The notes under the pieces were generated by a model. It did not search any database and was not told where the DNA came from. It was given only the letters and a program-made list of their open reading frames with translations. Shown here piece after piece: positions 21,001-33,000 of a stretch of 64,000 nucleotides of DNA (position 1 is the stretch's first letter; each line of letters starts with the position of its first letter). Origin of the DNA: Candidula unifasciata (Eukaryota; Mollusca; Gastropoda; Stylommatophora; Geomitridae); assembly GCA_905116865.2 (NCBI GenBank), contig CAJHNH020007579.1, positions 331,163 through 395,162 of the forward strand, in the 5' to 3' direction. Made by a program: the position numbers and the translations under genes.

Positions 21001-24000
21001 GCAGCTTAGTTTTACAGTTGTCTGAGAAGATGGTACAGATATGACTGTGATTTTAGGTCACAGACAGGGGGCAAAGGTGTTGTATGTAAAGGGATACTCT
21101 CTGGCACCAGCCGGCTCCTTGCTGGTTGTATGGAACCCCATACAAGATTTCTGTGATTATTCTTATTATTCTCCGTAGATTTCTGCTTATCAGTCCATTT
21201 GCTAAGCATCTATTCCTGCATGGGTCACAAATGGGGATAATGTATTTGAAGCTTTTAATGCTGCTCCATTGTCTTGTAGGGTCGCTCTTGTGGTCCAGAT
21301 TGCTTCTCTCATTATCTGTTCTTACAAGAGAGGCTTTGCAGTTAGCTTTGGTTCATGTGGCAGAGCCAGCAAGACCCATATACTGTAGGTGTGCTATAAG
21401 CTCAAAGTGTCCAATCTGGGGGCTTGCATTTTGTTGGTCTGCACCTCTCTAGCCAAGCCTGTAATTCATAGATATAGGACTCTTATAGTAGATCTCGGAG
21501 AGAAAGGATTCTAATAGGCCTGAATTTGGACTGGCAGTAGATCTCGGAGAGAAAGGATTCTTATAGGCCTAAACTTGAACTGGCAGTAGATCTCGGAGAG
21601 AAAGGATTCTTGTAGGCCTGAACTTGAACTGGCAGTAGATATCCGAGAGAAAGGATTCTTATAGGCTTGAACTGGCAGTAGATGTCGGAGAGAAAGGATT
21701 CTTATAGGCCTAAACTGGCAGTAGATCTCATAAAGAAAGGATTCTTATAGACCTGAACTTGAACTGGCAGTAGATTTTGGCCACTAGAATTGCAGTATCA
21801 GAAAACATTGTGTGCCTCTGGCTGTCATTCCCCCCCCCCCCCCCCCCCCTCTCCCCGAACATCCGCCAAGAGTGCTTGCTGCTTTCTATATATGACAACT
21901 AGGTTCTGATGTTCACCAGATTAAATTTCTTCATGTACATTGAATGAGAATCCTGCTCAAACAAGACATAAGTTCACATATCCCTTACCTGGTTACTCAG
22001 TTGAGTATTAGTATCACAGGAAAATATTTGGTTTTTGATATGTTTTTATAAGCTTTTATTAATTTTAGTTTATTTTGTTTGTTATTCAGGGTATGATTTT
22101 AGGTCCAGTTTTTGTCCCTTTGAGAATAAAAGGAAGGATCCTGTTTGTCTCTCTTGTGCTGTTAAATTACTTAAGGAGTTTTGGGATTCAGTGTCACAGT
22201 TGTCATTGTGTAGGACATTGATGGACTTGTACATCAGTCAGATGATATAATGTACTGAGAGTTTTAGCCTCTCATTGAGTGGAGTTGATCAAAGTCCCAA
22301 ATAAGCAGATTAATCTGCTGGTCTCTATAAAGATGCAGTCCGTGATGAACAGAGGCTCCGCATATGGAAGAGAGACAAACAGGCATGTCAGTTTTGCATT
22401 TTTGGAAACCTTGAATGGCAATACAAGTCTTTGTTCTGTCTGTGCCTTCCATATATACAATCCTCTCCTTGTGAGATGCAATTTTTCCTTGTTTTGAGAC
22501 CCTGCCTTGGCTCTTGCTGCAGTATAGCCCTGCCATAAATACGGTCTAATGGCTGAACGAGGTTTCTGGGACCTCTCCACGTGTGATCCTCATCCACATG
22601 GTAGCACATTGTGTCATTGGGTGTTTATCGCTTGTGTGATGTCCTGGTGGGGTACAAATCTACTACTACTGTGCCTTCCATTGAGGGCAGATGATATTCA
22701 TGTAAGTTTTCTAGGCAGGCTTTGTCAAGTAGCACCATCTGTAGATGCTGGCATATAGAACATTGTTACATATTGTTTATATCTTCTTCATTCTTCATTG
22801 TTTGTTCTATTGATGTAAATGCTTTGTGCCTGATCACAGCAAAGCTGCGAGATTTGCACCGTTCATCCAACTCTTTCAGGCATTTGTTTTCCGGGTTAGC
22901 CCTTCTGGTTTGTTTCTTGGGCCAATGAGGGACAATTAGCTCGTTACAGGCTGCATTCTTTAGAGACCCACATGAAGTAGTCCGCAGACCTGAGACTTTT
23001 GATTACCCACATACAATTGCTATCCTCAGCCTGTTAGACCTCTCTCTTTGCCTGTGGCACCTGTCTCATGAATGCTGTAGGGCAATTTGTGGGAAGTGTG
23101 CATCAGGCATGACTTCCACGTATGGTTATTACAGTCCGAGTTTGGCCAGTAGTAGTGGACATTGTGTGGTTATATGATAGTGTTCGGTAGAGTATTAAAT
23201 TTGATATTCTGGGCTGTTTATATTTGAAATGTGAACAGATTCTTACAAAGACCCATCATGTTGATATATTTTAGTGCCTCGCTAGTGCAGTTGGCTATAC
23301 CAGACTATGTGGCGACCAGGTGACGAACTACTTGTGGTCCAGGGGTAGGCAGAAAAGCCACATTTCTCCCAGATTTACAGTATCTATCCTGGAATCAAGA
23401 CAGAAGGGTTGCAATTTCCATAGTACCGAGCCAAAGGGTTAATGACTCATGGTTTTTGACTACTTAAAAGAAAGTGTATTATAATAAAGAGTACAGTATT
23501 ACAAATGATATATGTTAGTGCATAGTACAGTGTTACGTGTGGATATTTCAGGCAGTTTAAGTCTGAAAAAGGTGAAGTTCGGCACAAAGTTAGAGCATGA
23601 GTTCATCCAGAATTTCAAGGTGTTGCAGGTTTGCTTTAAGAAGCTGGGTGTGGACAAGGTGAGAGTTTAAACCTGCAGACAGCTTGACCTAACCACTTGC
23701 AGCACTGCTGAATTGTTGATGCTGCTGCGGCGGCTTCTACTTGCCTCCTGGAGCTTGTTTGGCCTCTCAGACATGCTTCTTGTCAGCTCATCTGCCACCA
23801 GTGATAAAAGATTGCTGAAAATATAATCAGAAATAAAATATAATCTTGTTAAACAGAAGTTTAGAATATATTATGTAACTTTTTACTGTTCCTACATTTT
23901 ATCATCATCATCTGGTGCCTTGCCAAGTGGTATGGGTTTTCTTCTCTGTGTCCACCAGCTGTAAACTCCAGTGGAAAGTTCTGGTTGCTCATCCACTTCT

Positions 24001-27000
24001 AGACGTTGGTCTTACTCCATAGCTTGAATCTGGCTTATTTGCATGCAGAGACTGTTTATTCCTTGCCTCTCAGGCTAAAGCATTTCAGCTTTAAAGGAAA
24101 CCCCCTAGTTAATACATTCCTCGACTCTTACGACATGCTTGCTAGGTAGGCAGTAGGTCTATTCTATCTCTCCCCCCACCCCCGCAGTGGGGTCCCAGAA
24201 CCCACACGAGAATTGGGTAATCGTGCTTTCGATCTTCAGAGAAATTATCGTTTTGTCGCCAATACCTTTCCAAGCATAACAAAAAAGGTGTCGGTAATTT
24301 TTCTCTCATTGTATTTCCGTTAAATCTCCAGTTGTCACCGGTTTCAGTTTGTACTTCTCTTAATTAATGTGACCAAAAAATTGTGACTGCCTCCATCTGT
24401 TTGTGTTAAGTTCCACTGAGCTCAGAAATGTCGAGAGATTTGTTTGTTTTGTCTAAAGCATAGTTTATTTTGCTGTTCATTGTCAGTTTTCTTAGTGCGT
24501 ATCTATTTCATCCTTGCGATATTGTTTCTGTCTAATACAGATTGTTGGGGCACAATCTAGTTTTTTTTCTCTTCTTGCCATGACATTTTCACTTAAGTGT
24601 CATTGATGCCTTTGTACCCAGTGTCTGTCTAATGATGTTGCATTTGGCTGATGTCTCATTTTATCCTTAGTGTCTTGTTCTTCTTTCTTGCGTCCCTCGG
24701 CTAGAAACTGGTGAAAAGTTCTGGTTGTTTTCCTTCACTTCTTGGTGGTTTTGTTCCAGGACTTGAATGTTGTGTGCACATCCGTTTTACAGGTCTGGCT
24801 TTTTTTTATGCACACTGTTGGCTCCTCACCTCTCAGACACTGTCTGAAAGAAAAAGTGATCCTAACTACACTGATTATGCCCCCTGTTAAAGAATCTGTT
24901 TCAAGGATGACAGTCGACAGTTGAGATGTGTAGATATGTCTTGACTGGTTTTAGACATGGTCAGGGTGAATTGCCGTCTGGTTCCGTCGCCTCACTGTCT
25001 GTGGTTCTTCGCCACACCGTGTGTGGTTCAATGCCTCACTGTGTGTTTCAGCGCTTCACCGTCTGTGGTTCATCGCCCCCACCGTGTGTGATTCAATTCC
25101 ACACCGTGTGTGGTTCAAGGCGTCTGCATCCCATCTTTAGTGTCTGCATTTCTCTCTTGGGATCTGTGAGGGTCTGTAGAGGCAGAGCTATACTTCTGCC
25201 CTTTGTCCCTTGATGAGTATATGTCCTCAGCCAGCCTTTACTAAGTATCCTTTATCAACTCTTGCAGCCGTCATCCAGTGTTGTGAAGTTTATACTGTTC
25301 ACTCAAACACTCTATTTATTACTGTGACTTGTATCATTAATTATCTATAGACTCATGCTGTCACAGACTACTGTAACGTGTAGTACATTTTCTATTCCAT
25401 TTCCTACTTTCATTCATTACTGTGACATCTGGTGTTATGTAGACATACCACTTACGAGACTGCAGATAAATAAAAGCACAAGCATATGTGTGTATATGAC
25501 ACTGGTGGAGATGAGCTGAAAAGTGGTTTGAAAAATTGCATGCCTTTCCACAACTTATATAACCTGTTTTTGTTGAGCCTGTTAAGATATCTTTTAAAAG
25601 AAATCTGTTAGACTCAAAAATGAACAAAACTGACCAGAAATGTTAGACAAAGCTAACTATTGCAATAAGAAAATAACAGTACATGAGAACTATTAAACTA
25701 CAAAGCCAGAAAACAATATGAGAATTATTAAACTACAAAGCCAGGAAACAACATGAGAATTATTAAACTACAAAGCCAGGAAACAACATGAGATTTATTA
25801 AACTACAAAGCCAGGAAACAACATGAGATTTATTAAACTACAAAGCCAGGAAACAACATGAGATTTATTAAACTACAAAGCCAGGAAACAACATGAGATT
25901 TATTAAACTACAAAGCCAGGAAACAACATGAGAATTATTAAACTACAAAGCCAGGAAACAACATGAGAACTATTAAACTACAAAGCCAGGAAACAACATG
26001 AGATTTATTAAACTACAAAGCCAGGAAACAACAGAATTATTAAACTACAAAGCCAGGAAACAACAGAATTATTAAACTACAAAGCCAGGAAACAACATGA
26101 GAACTATTAAACTACAAAGCCAGGAAACAACAGAACTATTAAACTACAAAGCCAGGAAACAACAGAACTATTAAACTACAAAGCCAGGAAACAACATGAG
26201 AACTATTAAACTACAAAGCCAGGAAACAACATGAGAACTATTAAACTACAAAGCCAGGAAACAACATGAGAACTATTAAACTACAAAGCCAGGAAACAAC
26301 ATGAGAACTATTAAACTACAAAGCCAGGAAACAACAGAACTATTAAACTACAAAGCCAGGAAACAGCATGAGAACTATTAAACTACAAAGCCAGGAAACA
26401 ACATGAGAATTATTAAACTACAAAGCCAGGAAACAACATGAGATTTATTAAACTACAAAGCCAGGAAACAACATGAGATTTATTAAACTACAAAGCCAGG
26501 AAACAACATGAGAATTATTAAACTACAAAGCCAGGAAACAACATGAGAATTATTAAACTACAAAGCCAGGAAACAACATGAGAATTATTAAACTACAAAG
26601 CCAGGAAACAACATGAGAATTATTAAACTACAAAGCCAGAAAACAACATGAGAATTATTAAACTACAAAGCCAGAAAACAACATGAGAATTATTAAAATA
26701 CAAAGCCAGGAAACAACATGAGAATTATTAAACTACAAAGCCAGGAAACAACATGAGAACTATTAAACTACAAAGCCAGAAAACAACAGAACTATTAAAC
26801 TACAAAGCCAGGAAACAGCATGAGAATTATTAAACTACAAAGCCAGGAAACAACATGAGATTTATTAAACTACAAAGCCAGGAAACAACATGAGAATTAT
26901 TAAACTACAAAGCCAGGAAACAACATGAGATTTATTAAACTACAAAGCCAGGAAACAACATGAGAATTATTAAACTACAAAGCCAGAAAACAACATGAGA

Positions 27001-30000
27001 ATTATTAAACTACAAAGCCAGGAAACAACATGAGATTTATTAAACTACAAAGCCAGGAAACAACAGAATTATTAAACTACAAAGCCAGGAAACAACATGA
27101 GAATTATTAAACTACAAAGCCAGGAAACAACATGAGAATTGTTAAACTACAAAGCCAGGAAACAACATGAGAATTATTAAACTACAAAGCCAGGAAACAA
27201 CATGAGAATTATTAAACTACAAAGCCAGGAAACAACATGAGATTTATTAAACTACAAAGCCAGGAAACAACATGAGAATTATTAAACTACAAAGCCAGGA
27301 AACAACATGAGAATTATTAAACTACAAAGCCAGGAAACAACATGAGATTTATTAAACTACAAAGCCAGGAAACAACATGAGATTTATTAAACTACAAAGC
27401 CAGGAAACAACATGAGAATTATTAAACTACAAAGCCAGGAAACAACATGAGAATTATTAAACTACAAAGCCAGGAAACAACATGAGAATTATTAAACTAA
27501 AAAGACAGTATAACAACATGAGAATTGTAAAACTAAAAAGACAGTATAACAACATGAGAATTGTAAAACTAAAAAGCTAGTATAACAACATGAGAATTGT
27601 TAAACTAAAAAGGCAGCAGAACGCATGAGAATTCTCAGCAATATTGTGGTCGGGCTAGCATTCTCCAGGGTAATCACTAGGGAATTGTACAGGATCATCA
27701 GAAAACATTTGATTTGTTCAAGGATACGTTAGCAACAAATGAGCTAATAAGTTATCATTTATAACACAGCCGTAGATTGGCCTGCCTAACACTTTGCATG
27801 TTTTGTAAAAACATTCTCAACTAACAATCTCTGCACCTGTATGAACAAGATGTTGCAGTATGGGTCTTTGTCAGGCGTCTTCTTGTGTGTTCTTGTATTT
27901 TTTTTCCAAGCGGGGGTTGTGTCTCTCACTGTTTGTGGGTCAGCATGGGGTGACTTGTGTGTTTGTCCTGTGGGTGTTTTCAAGGACTTTTGTTGTCCTG
28001 TGGGATGTTTTCAGGGACATCATGTCCTGTGGTGTACATTTACCTGTTTGTATGTAGACCATGCAATATTGAAACATTTTTAACCATCTTTCCTCACACA
28101 GGCTCAGTGGCATTAAAAAAAATTAAATTCAATACAAAATTAGAACACGAGTTTATACAGAACTTCAAGAGCCTCCAAGCCTGTTTCCAGAAGTTGGGTG
28201 TGGATAAGGTGAGTCTGTGGCGGCCCGTCCATGGAGGGAGGTACCTAGCATAGGTTCAAGGGGTTGGGTTAGTAAAAGATCTTAACTTGTGGGTTCAGTG
28301 GTGGGATGCTAGTTTGAGGATTATGTCGGGGGGGGGGGGGGGGGAGGGGGGGGGGGGGGGGGGGGCCTGGTCTGTGGATTCAGGGGAACCTAGTCTGGGG
28401 ATTTATTTTCAGGAGGTCAAACCTGAGAAGCCATGTTTATGAGGTCTGGGAATTCATATTCAGTGGATCTAGTCTTGGAATTCACTTTCAATGCGCTTTG
28501 TGGGGATTCAGTTTGGGGAGCCTGGGGATTCAGTTAGGGAAGTCTTGTATTCCGTTATAGGAGTCTGGCCTGGGCGACTCAGCTAGGGGAGTCTAGCATA
28601 GGAATTCAGGGGTCTAGCCTGGAGATCGGTTAAGAGAGTCAAGTCTCTATAGTCTAAACTGGGAGTTGACTCAAAGTCTAACCCGTGGATTCACTGAGAT
28701 AGTCTGTCTTAGTTGGTGCCAGTATCTAGTTCAGATTTGTTGGTAGGGCTAAATGTGTACCACAGAAATCATGATTGGGCTTGTCTGGCACCAGACTGCT
28801 TACTATGAAAAATATTACAGGCTAGTTAAGTGACCTTTGACCCTGTCAGACCAGACTTTTGCTGTAGTTACATTTTTATTTTGTACTTTATTTTACTCCT
28901 GCTTGTATATTAGAAATTGTTTTGGCTTTTTAGGTCAGACATATTTGATTTTCCAAATTGCTGCACCCATTCAAAACTGGTGTTTTTTTGTGTTGAATGA
29001 TGTCTCTGGTTTTGTTTAACATTTCTGCATTTATGTGTGTGTCACACTGTGTAGTTTGTTGTCCATAGGGGGAATGATCGTTGAGTGTTGTCCATAGGGG
29101 GAATGATCGTTGAGTGTTGTCTGTAGGGGGAATGATTGTTGAGTGTTGTCCATAGAGGGAATGATTGTTGAGTGTTGTCCATAGGGGGAATGATTGTTGA
29201 GTGTTGTCCATAGAGGGAATGATTGTTGAGTGTTATCCAGAGGAAATGATTGTTGAGTGTTGTCCATAGAGGGGATGATCGTTGAGTGTTGTCCATAGGG
29301 GGAATGATAGTTGAGTGTTGTCCATAGAGGGAATGATTGTTGAGTGTTATCCAGAGGAAATGATTGTTGAGTGTTGTCCATAGAGGGAATGACTGTTGAG
29401 TGTTCTCCATAGGGGGAATGATTGTTGAGTGTTGTCCATAGAGGGAATGACTGTTGAGTGTTCTCCATAGGGGAAATGATTGTTGAGTGTTGTCCATAGA
29501 GGGAATGATCGTTGAGTGTTGTCCACGGAGGGAATGATTGTTGAGTGTTTTCCGTAAAGGGAATGATCGTTGAGTGTTGTCCGTAGAGGGAATGATCATT
29601 GAGTGTTGTCCATAGGGGGAATGAGTGTTGTCTGTAGAGGGAATGACCGTTGAGTGTTGTCGATATAGGGAATGATTGTTGAGTGTTGTCCATTGAGGGA
29701 ATAATTGTTGAGTGTTGTCCATGGAGGGAATGATTATTGAGTGTTGTCCATAGAGGGAATGATTGTTGAGTGTTGTCCATAGGGGGAATGATTATTGAGT
29801 GTTGTCCATAGGGGGAATGATTGTTGAGTGTTGTCCATAGGGGGAATGATTGTTGAGTGTTGTCCATAAAGGGAATGATTGTTGAGTGTTGTAAATAGAG
29901 GGAATGATTGTTGAGTGTTGTCCATAGAGGGAATGATTGTTGGGTGTTATAAATAGAGGGAATGAGTGTTGTCCATAAAGGGAATTATCGTTGAGTGTTG

Positions 30001-33000
30001 TCCATAGAGGGAATTATCGTTGAGTGTTGTCCATAGAGGGAATGATTGTTGAGTGTTGTCCATAGGGGAATGATTGTTGAGTGTTGTCCATAGAGGGAAT
30101 GATTATTGAGTGTTGTCCATAGGGGGAATGATTATTGAGTGTTGTCCATAGGGAGAATGATTATTGAGTGTTGTCCATAGGGGGAATGATTGTTGAGTGT
30201 TGTCCATAGGGGGAATGATTGTTGAGTGTTGTCCATAGAGGGAATGATTGTTGAGTGTTGTCCATAGAGGGAATGATTGTTGAGTGTTGTCCATAGAGGG
30301 AATGATTGTTGAGTGTTGTCCATAGAGGGAATGATTGTTGAGTGTTGTCCATAGAGGGAATGATAAAGGTTGTGTGTAGTGGATCTCCGACTCTCTCTTT
30401 TCTTGTTAGTTAACTCTCTTAGACTGCTGTCTCCACACTTAAAGGTTGTGTGTAGTGGATCTCCAACACTCTTTTCTTGTTAGTTAACTCTCTTAGACTG
30501 CTGTCTCCACACATGAAGGTTGTGTGTAGTGGATCTCCAACACTCTCTTGTCTTGGTAGTTAACTCTCTTAGACTGCTGTCTCCACACATAAAGGTTGTG
30601 TGTAGTGGATCTCCAACACTCTCTTGTCTTGGTAGTTGACTCTCTTAGACTGCTGTCTCCACACATGAAGGTTGTGTGTAGTGGATCTCCAACACTCTCT
30701 TGTCTTGGTAGTTGACTCTCTTAGACTGCTGTCTCCACACATTAAGGTTGTGTGTAGTGGATCTCCAACACTCTCTTGTCTTGGTAGTTGACTCTATTAG
30801 ACTGCAGTCTGTACATATTATGGTTGTGTGTAGTGGATCTCCAACACTCACTGCCTCTTGTCTTGGTAGTTGACTCTCTTAGACTGCTGTTTGTCCATCT
30901 CTTGATGTTGTCCGTCCACTTGTCTCCCTTTTGCCTTTGATCTTTCCCTCCAGTATGGCTTTTCTTCTTCTTCTTCTTGTTCACCGGCTGTGAATTCCGG
31001 CGGTAAGTCGCGGTTGTTCGTCCAAAATGGACTTTTGGCTTTTACCTTGACCTGAGTTTTGCGTGTACATCCGTTTTACTGGCTTATTTGTTCGCAGTTC
31101 TCGTTCCCCACCTTTCCGGCAGATGTACTCCGCCTTCGGGGGAGTATGGCTTTTAAGGAGTGTTATGCCTTTTAATCTGGCAAAAAATATTTTTTCACCT
31201 TACCTGGTATCCGTTTTAGGCGGGGTCGACATGGGAGCGAAGATCAGTTTTGACCCAACTAAAATCCACCTTTAAGCAGATACAAACCCAGGAACTTTTA
31301 GCCTCCCATGTGAGTGTTCAGCCACTATGCAACCACAGCTCCCATGTCTAGCCACCATAGCTCCAGTGTCTACCCACCGAGGCCCCCAGTGCAGCATAGA
31401 CCAGGGTTAGTCAACTGGCAGCCCGTGGGCCAAATCTCAGAGGCCTAGCAGGTGGCCTACGGATCACTGGCAATTGTAGTGTATTAATGATCTTTTTATA
31501 CTGGGGCTAGGGCCCCTGCTCCTTGATGATCTCCATATTCAAAATGTTGGCCCCTGAGTACACTGAATGGAATAGACCATGCAGAAGTAATCTTTTTTAA
31601 GTGGGCAGGAATTTTCTAGGGATGTGTGATTGACCATTCACTGAGGGACACTTGTTCCTCCTCCGGAGAGTCGCTGTTGTCATCGTCAGATGCATGTTTG
31701 GCTTCTTTTGTGGCTGTTATATTACAAAAACTGAGTGTTGCATGCACATCCATTTCACAGGTCTGAATCATTTACATGCAGACTGTTGGTTCCTTGCCTC
31801 TCAGGCAGATGTACTCCGACTTCAAAGGAAATTCCAAATTGGTCGACTCTTAGTCTTGTTCCAGGACTCGAATTTTGCATGCACATTTAAAAAAATGTGT
31901 TTTTGATTTTAATATTTATAACCCCATTGTGGGGAAAACAAGAATAGACCCACTACCTCCCCAAAGGCATGTCGTAAGAGTCGACTAATTGGGGAGCTTC
32001 CTTTGAAGTCGGAGTGCATCTGCAGGAGAGGCAAGAAACCAACAGTCTGTATTCAAGAGAATGAGATCTGTAAAACTGATGCACACACAACACTCAGGTT
32101 CTGGAGCAGGACTGCAGTTCAGTAGTGGACGAGCAACCAGAACTTTCCGCTAGAGTGTACAGCTGGTGAACGCGACGAAGAAGAAGAATATTTATAAATA
32201 TTACACCTGAAAAAATCTGCAGTGAAAGCAAGAGGCACCCCCTAGGACAAGATTAATTATAAACATTAAAATGCTTCTACATCGACACGGAATGACAATA
32301 ACCAATACTACCCATCGAGCAATGGATCGCAAACGGTTCCTTCCCACAGTGCCTGATGATGATGATGACGAATGTTTATAAATTATAATTTCTTTATTAA
32401 GACTTAAAAAGCATGAGATGTCTAGCTGAACTTTGAAAATAAGAGAGCTCCACAACTTTAAACCACTGGTTTTGATTGTAATTTTTTTATTTGCATGTTG
32501 TCTGTGGGTATGTTTTTTATTTGCTGTTTTGAATGTTATGTTTACCTTTATCTTTTGTGGCTTAAAGTATTTGCTTGACACCCTGTGCATGTTGTATCAA
32601 CAAATAACAATGTTTACCTTGGTTCCTGTCTGATAGTCCTTCTGTTGCATGCTTGTTTCCAACCTAATACCTGACACTGTCTGATGTTTTTATTTACAGC
32701 TTTTGTTTGAAATGATTATTTAATAGTGTGTAGTTATTGCTTGGGCTGCGTGGTCTTGAGGCATGGCGTCCGCCTCGAGTAAAATAAAAAAAAGTAAAGG
32801 ACCCTTTTCCACGGCTTAAGGCGTGTAGGGCATATAGGGCTAGACCTACATTTTTATAGACCAACGGCACAAGATGGGTGATGTGGTCAGCATCACGCCG
32901 GCCGCCTTTACTTCCAGGAATTTGCACTCAGTACCCACTCAAGGCTGGGTCGACCTGGGAGTCGAGGTCATTTTTTAAGAAAAGTCCGCCTCCGCCAGGG

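Noticed and set aside
29031..29867. 278-codon minus ORF of [16 protein letters not shown] repeats
   Set aside because: Encoded by the 29-bp minisatellite, which happens to lack stops on this strand; no start context or homology.
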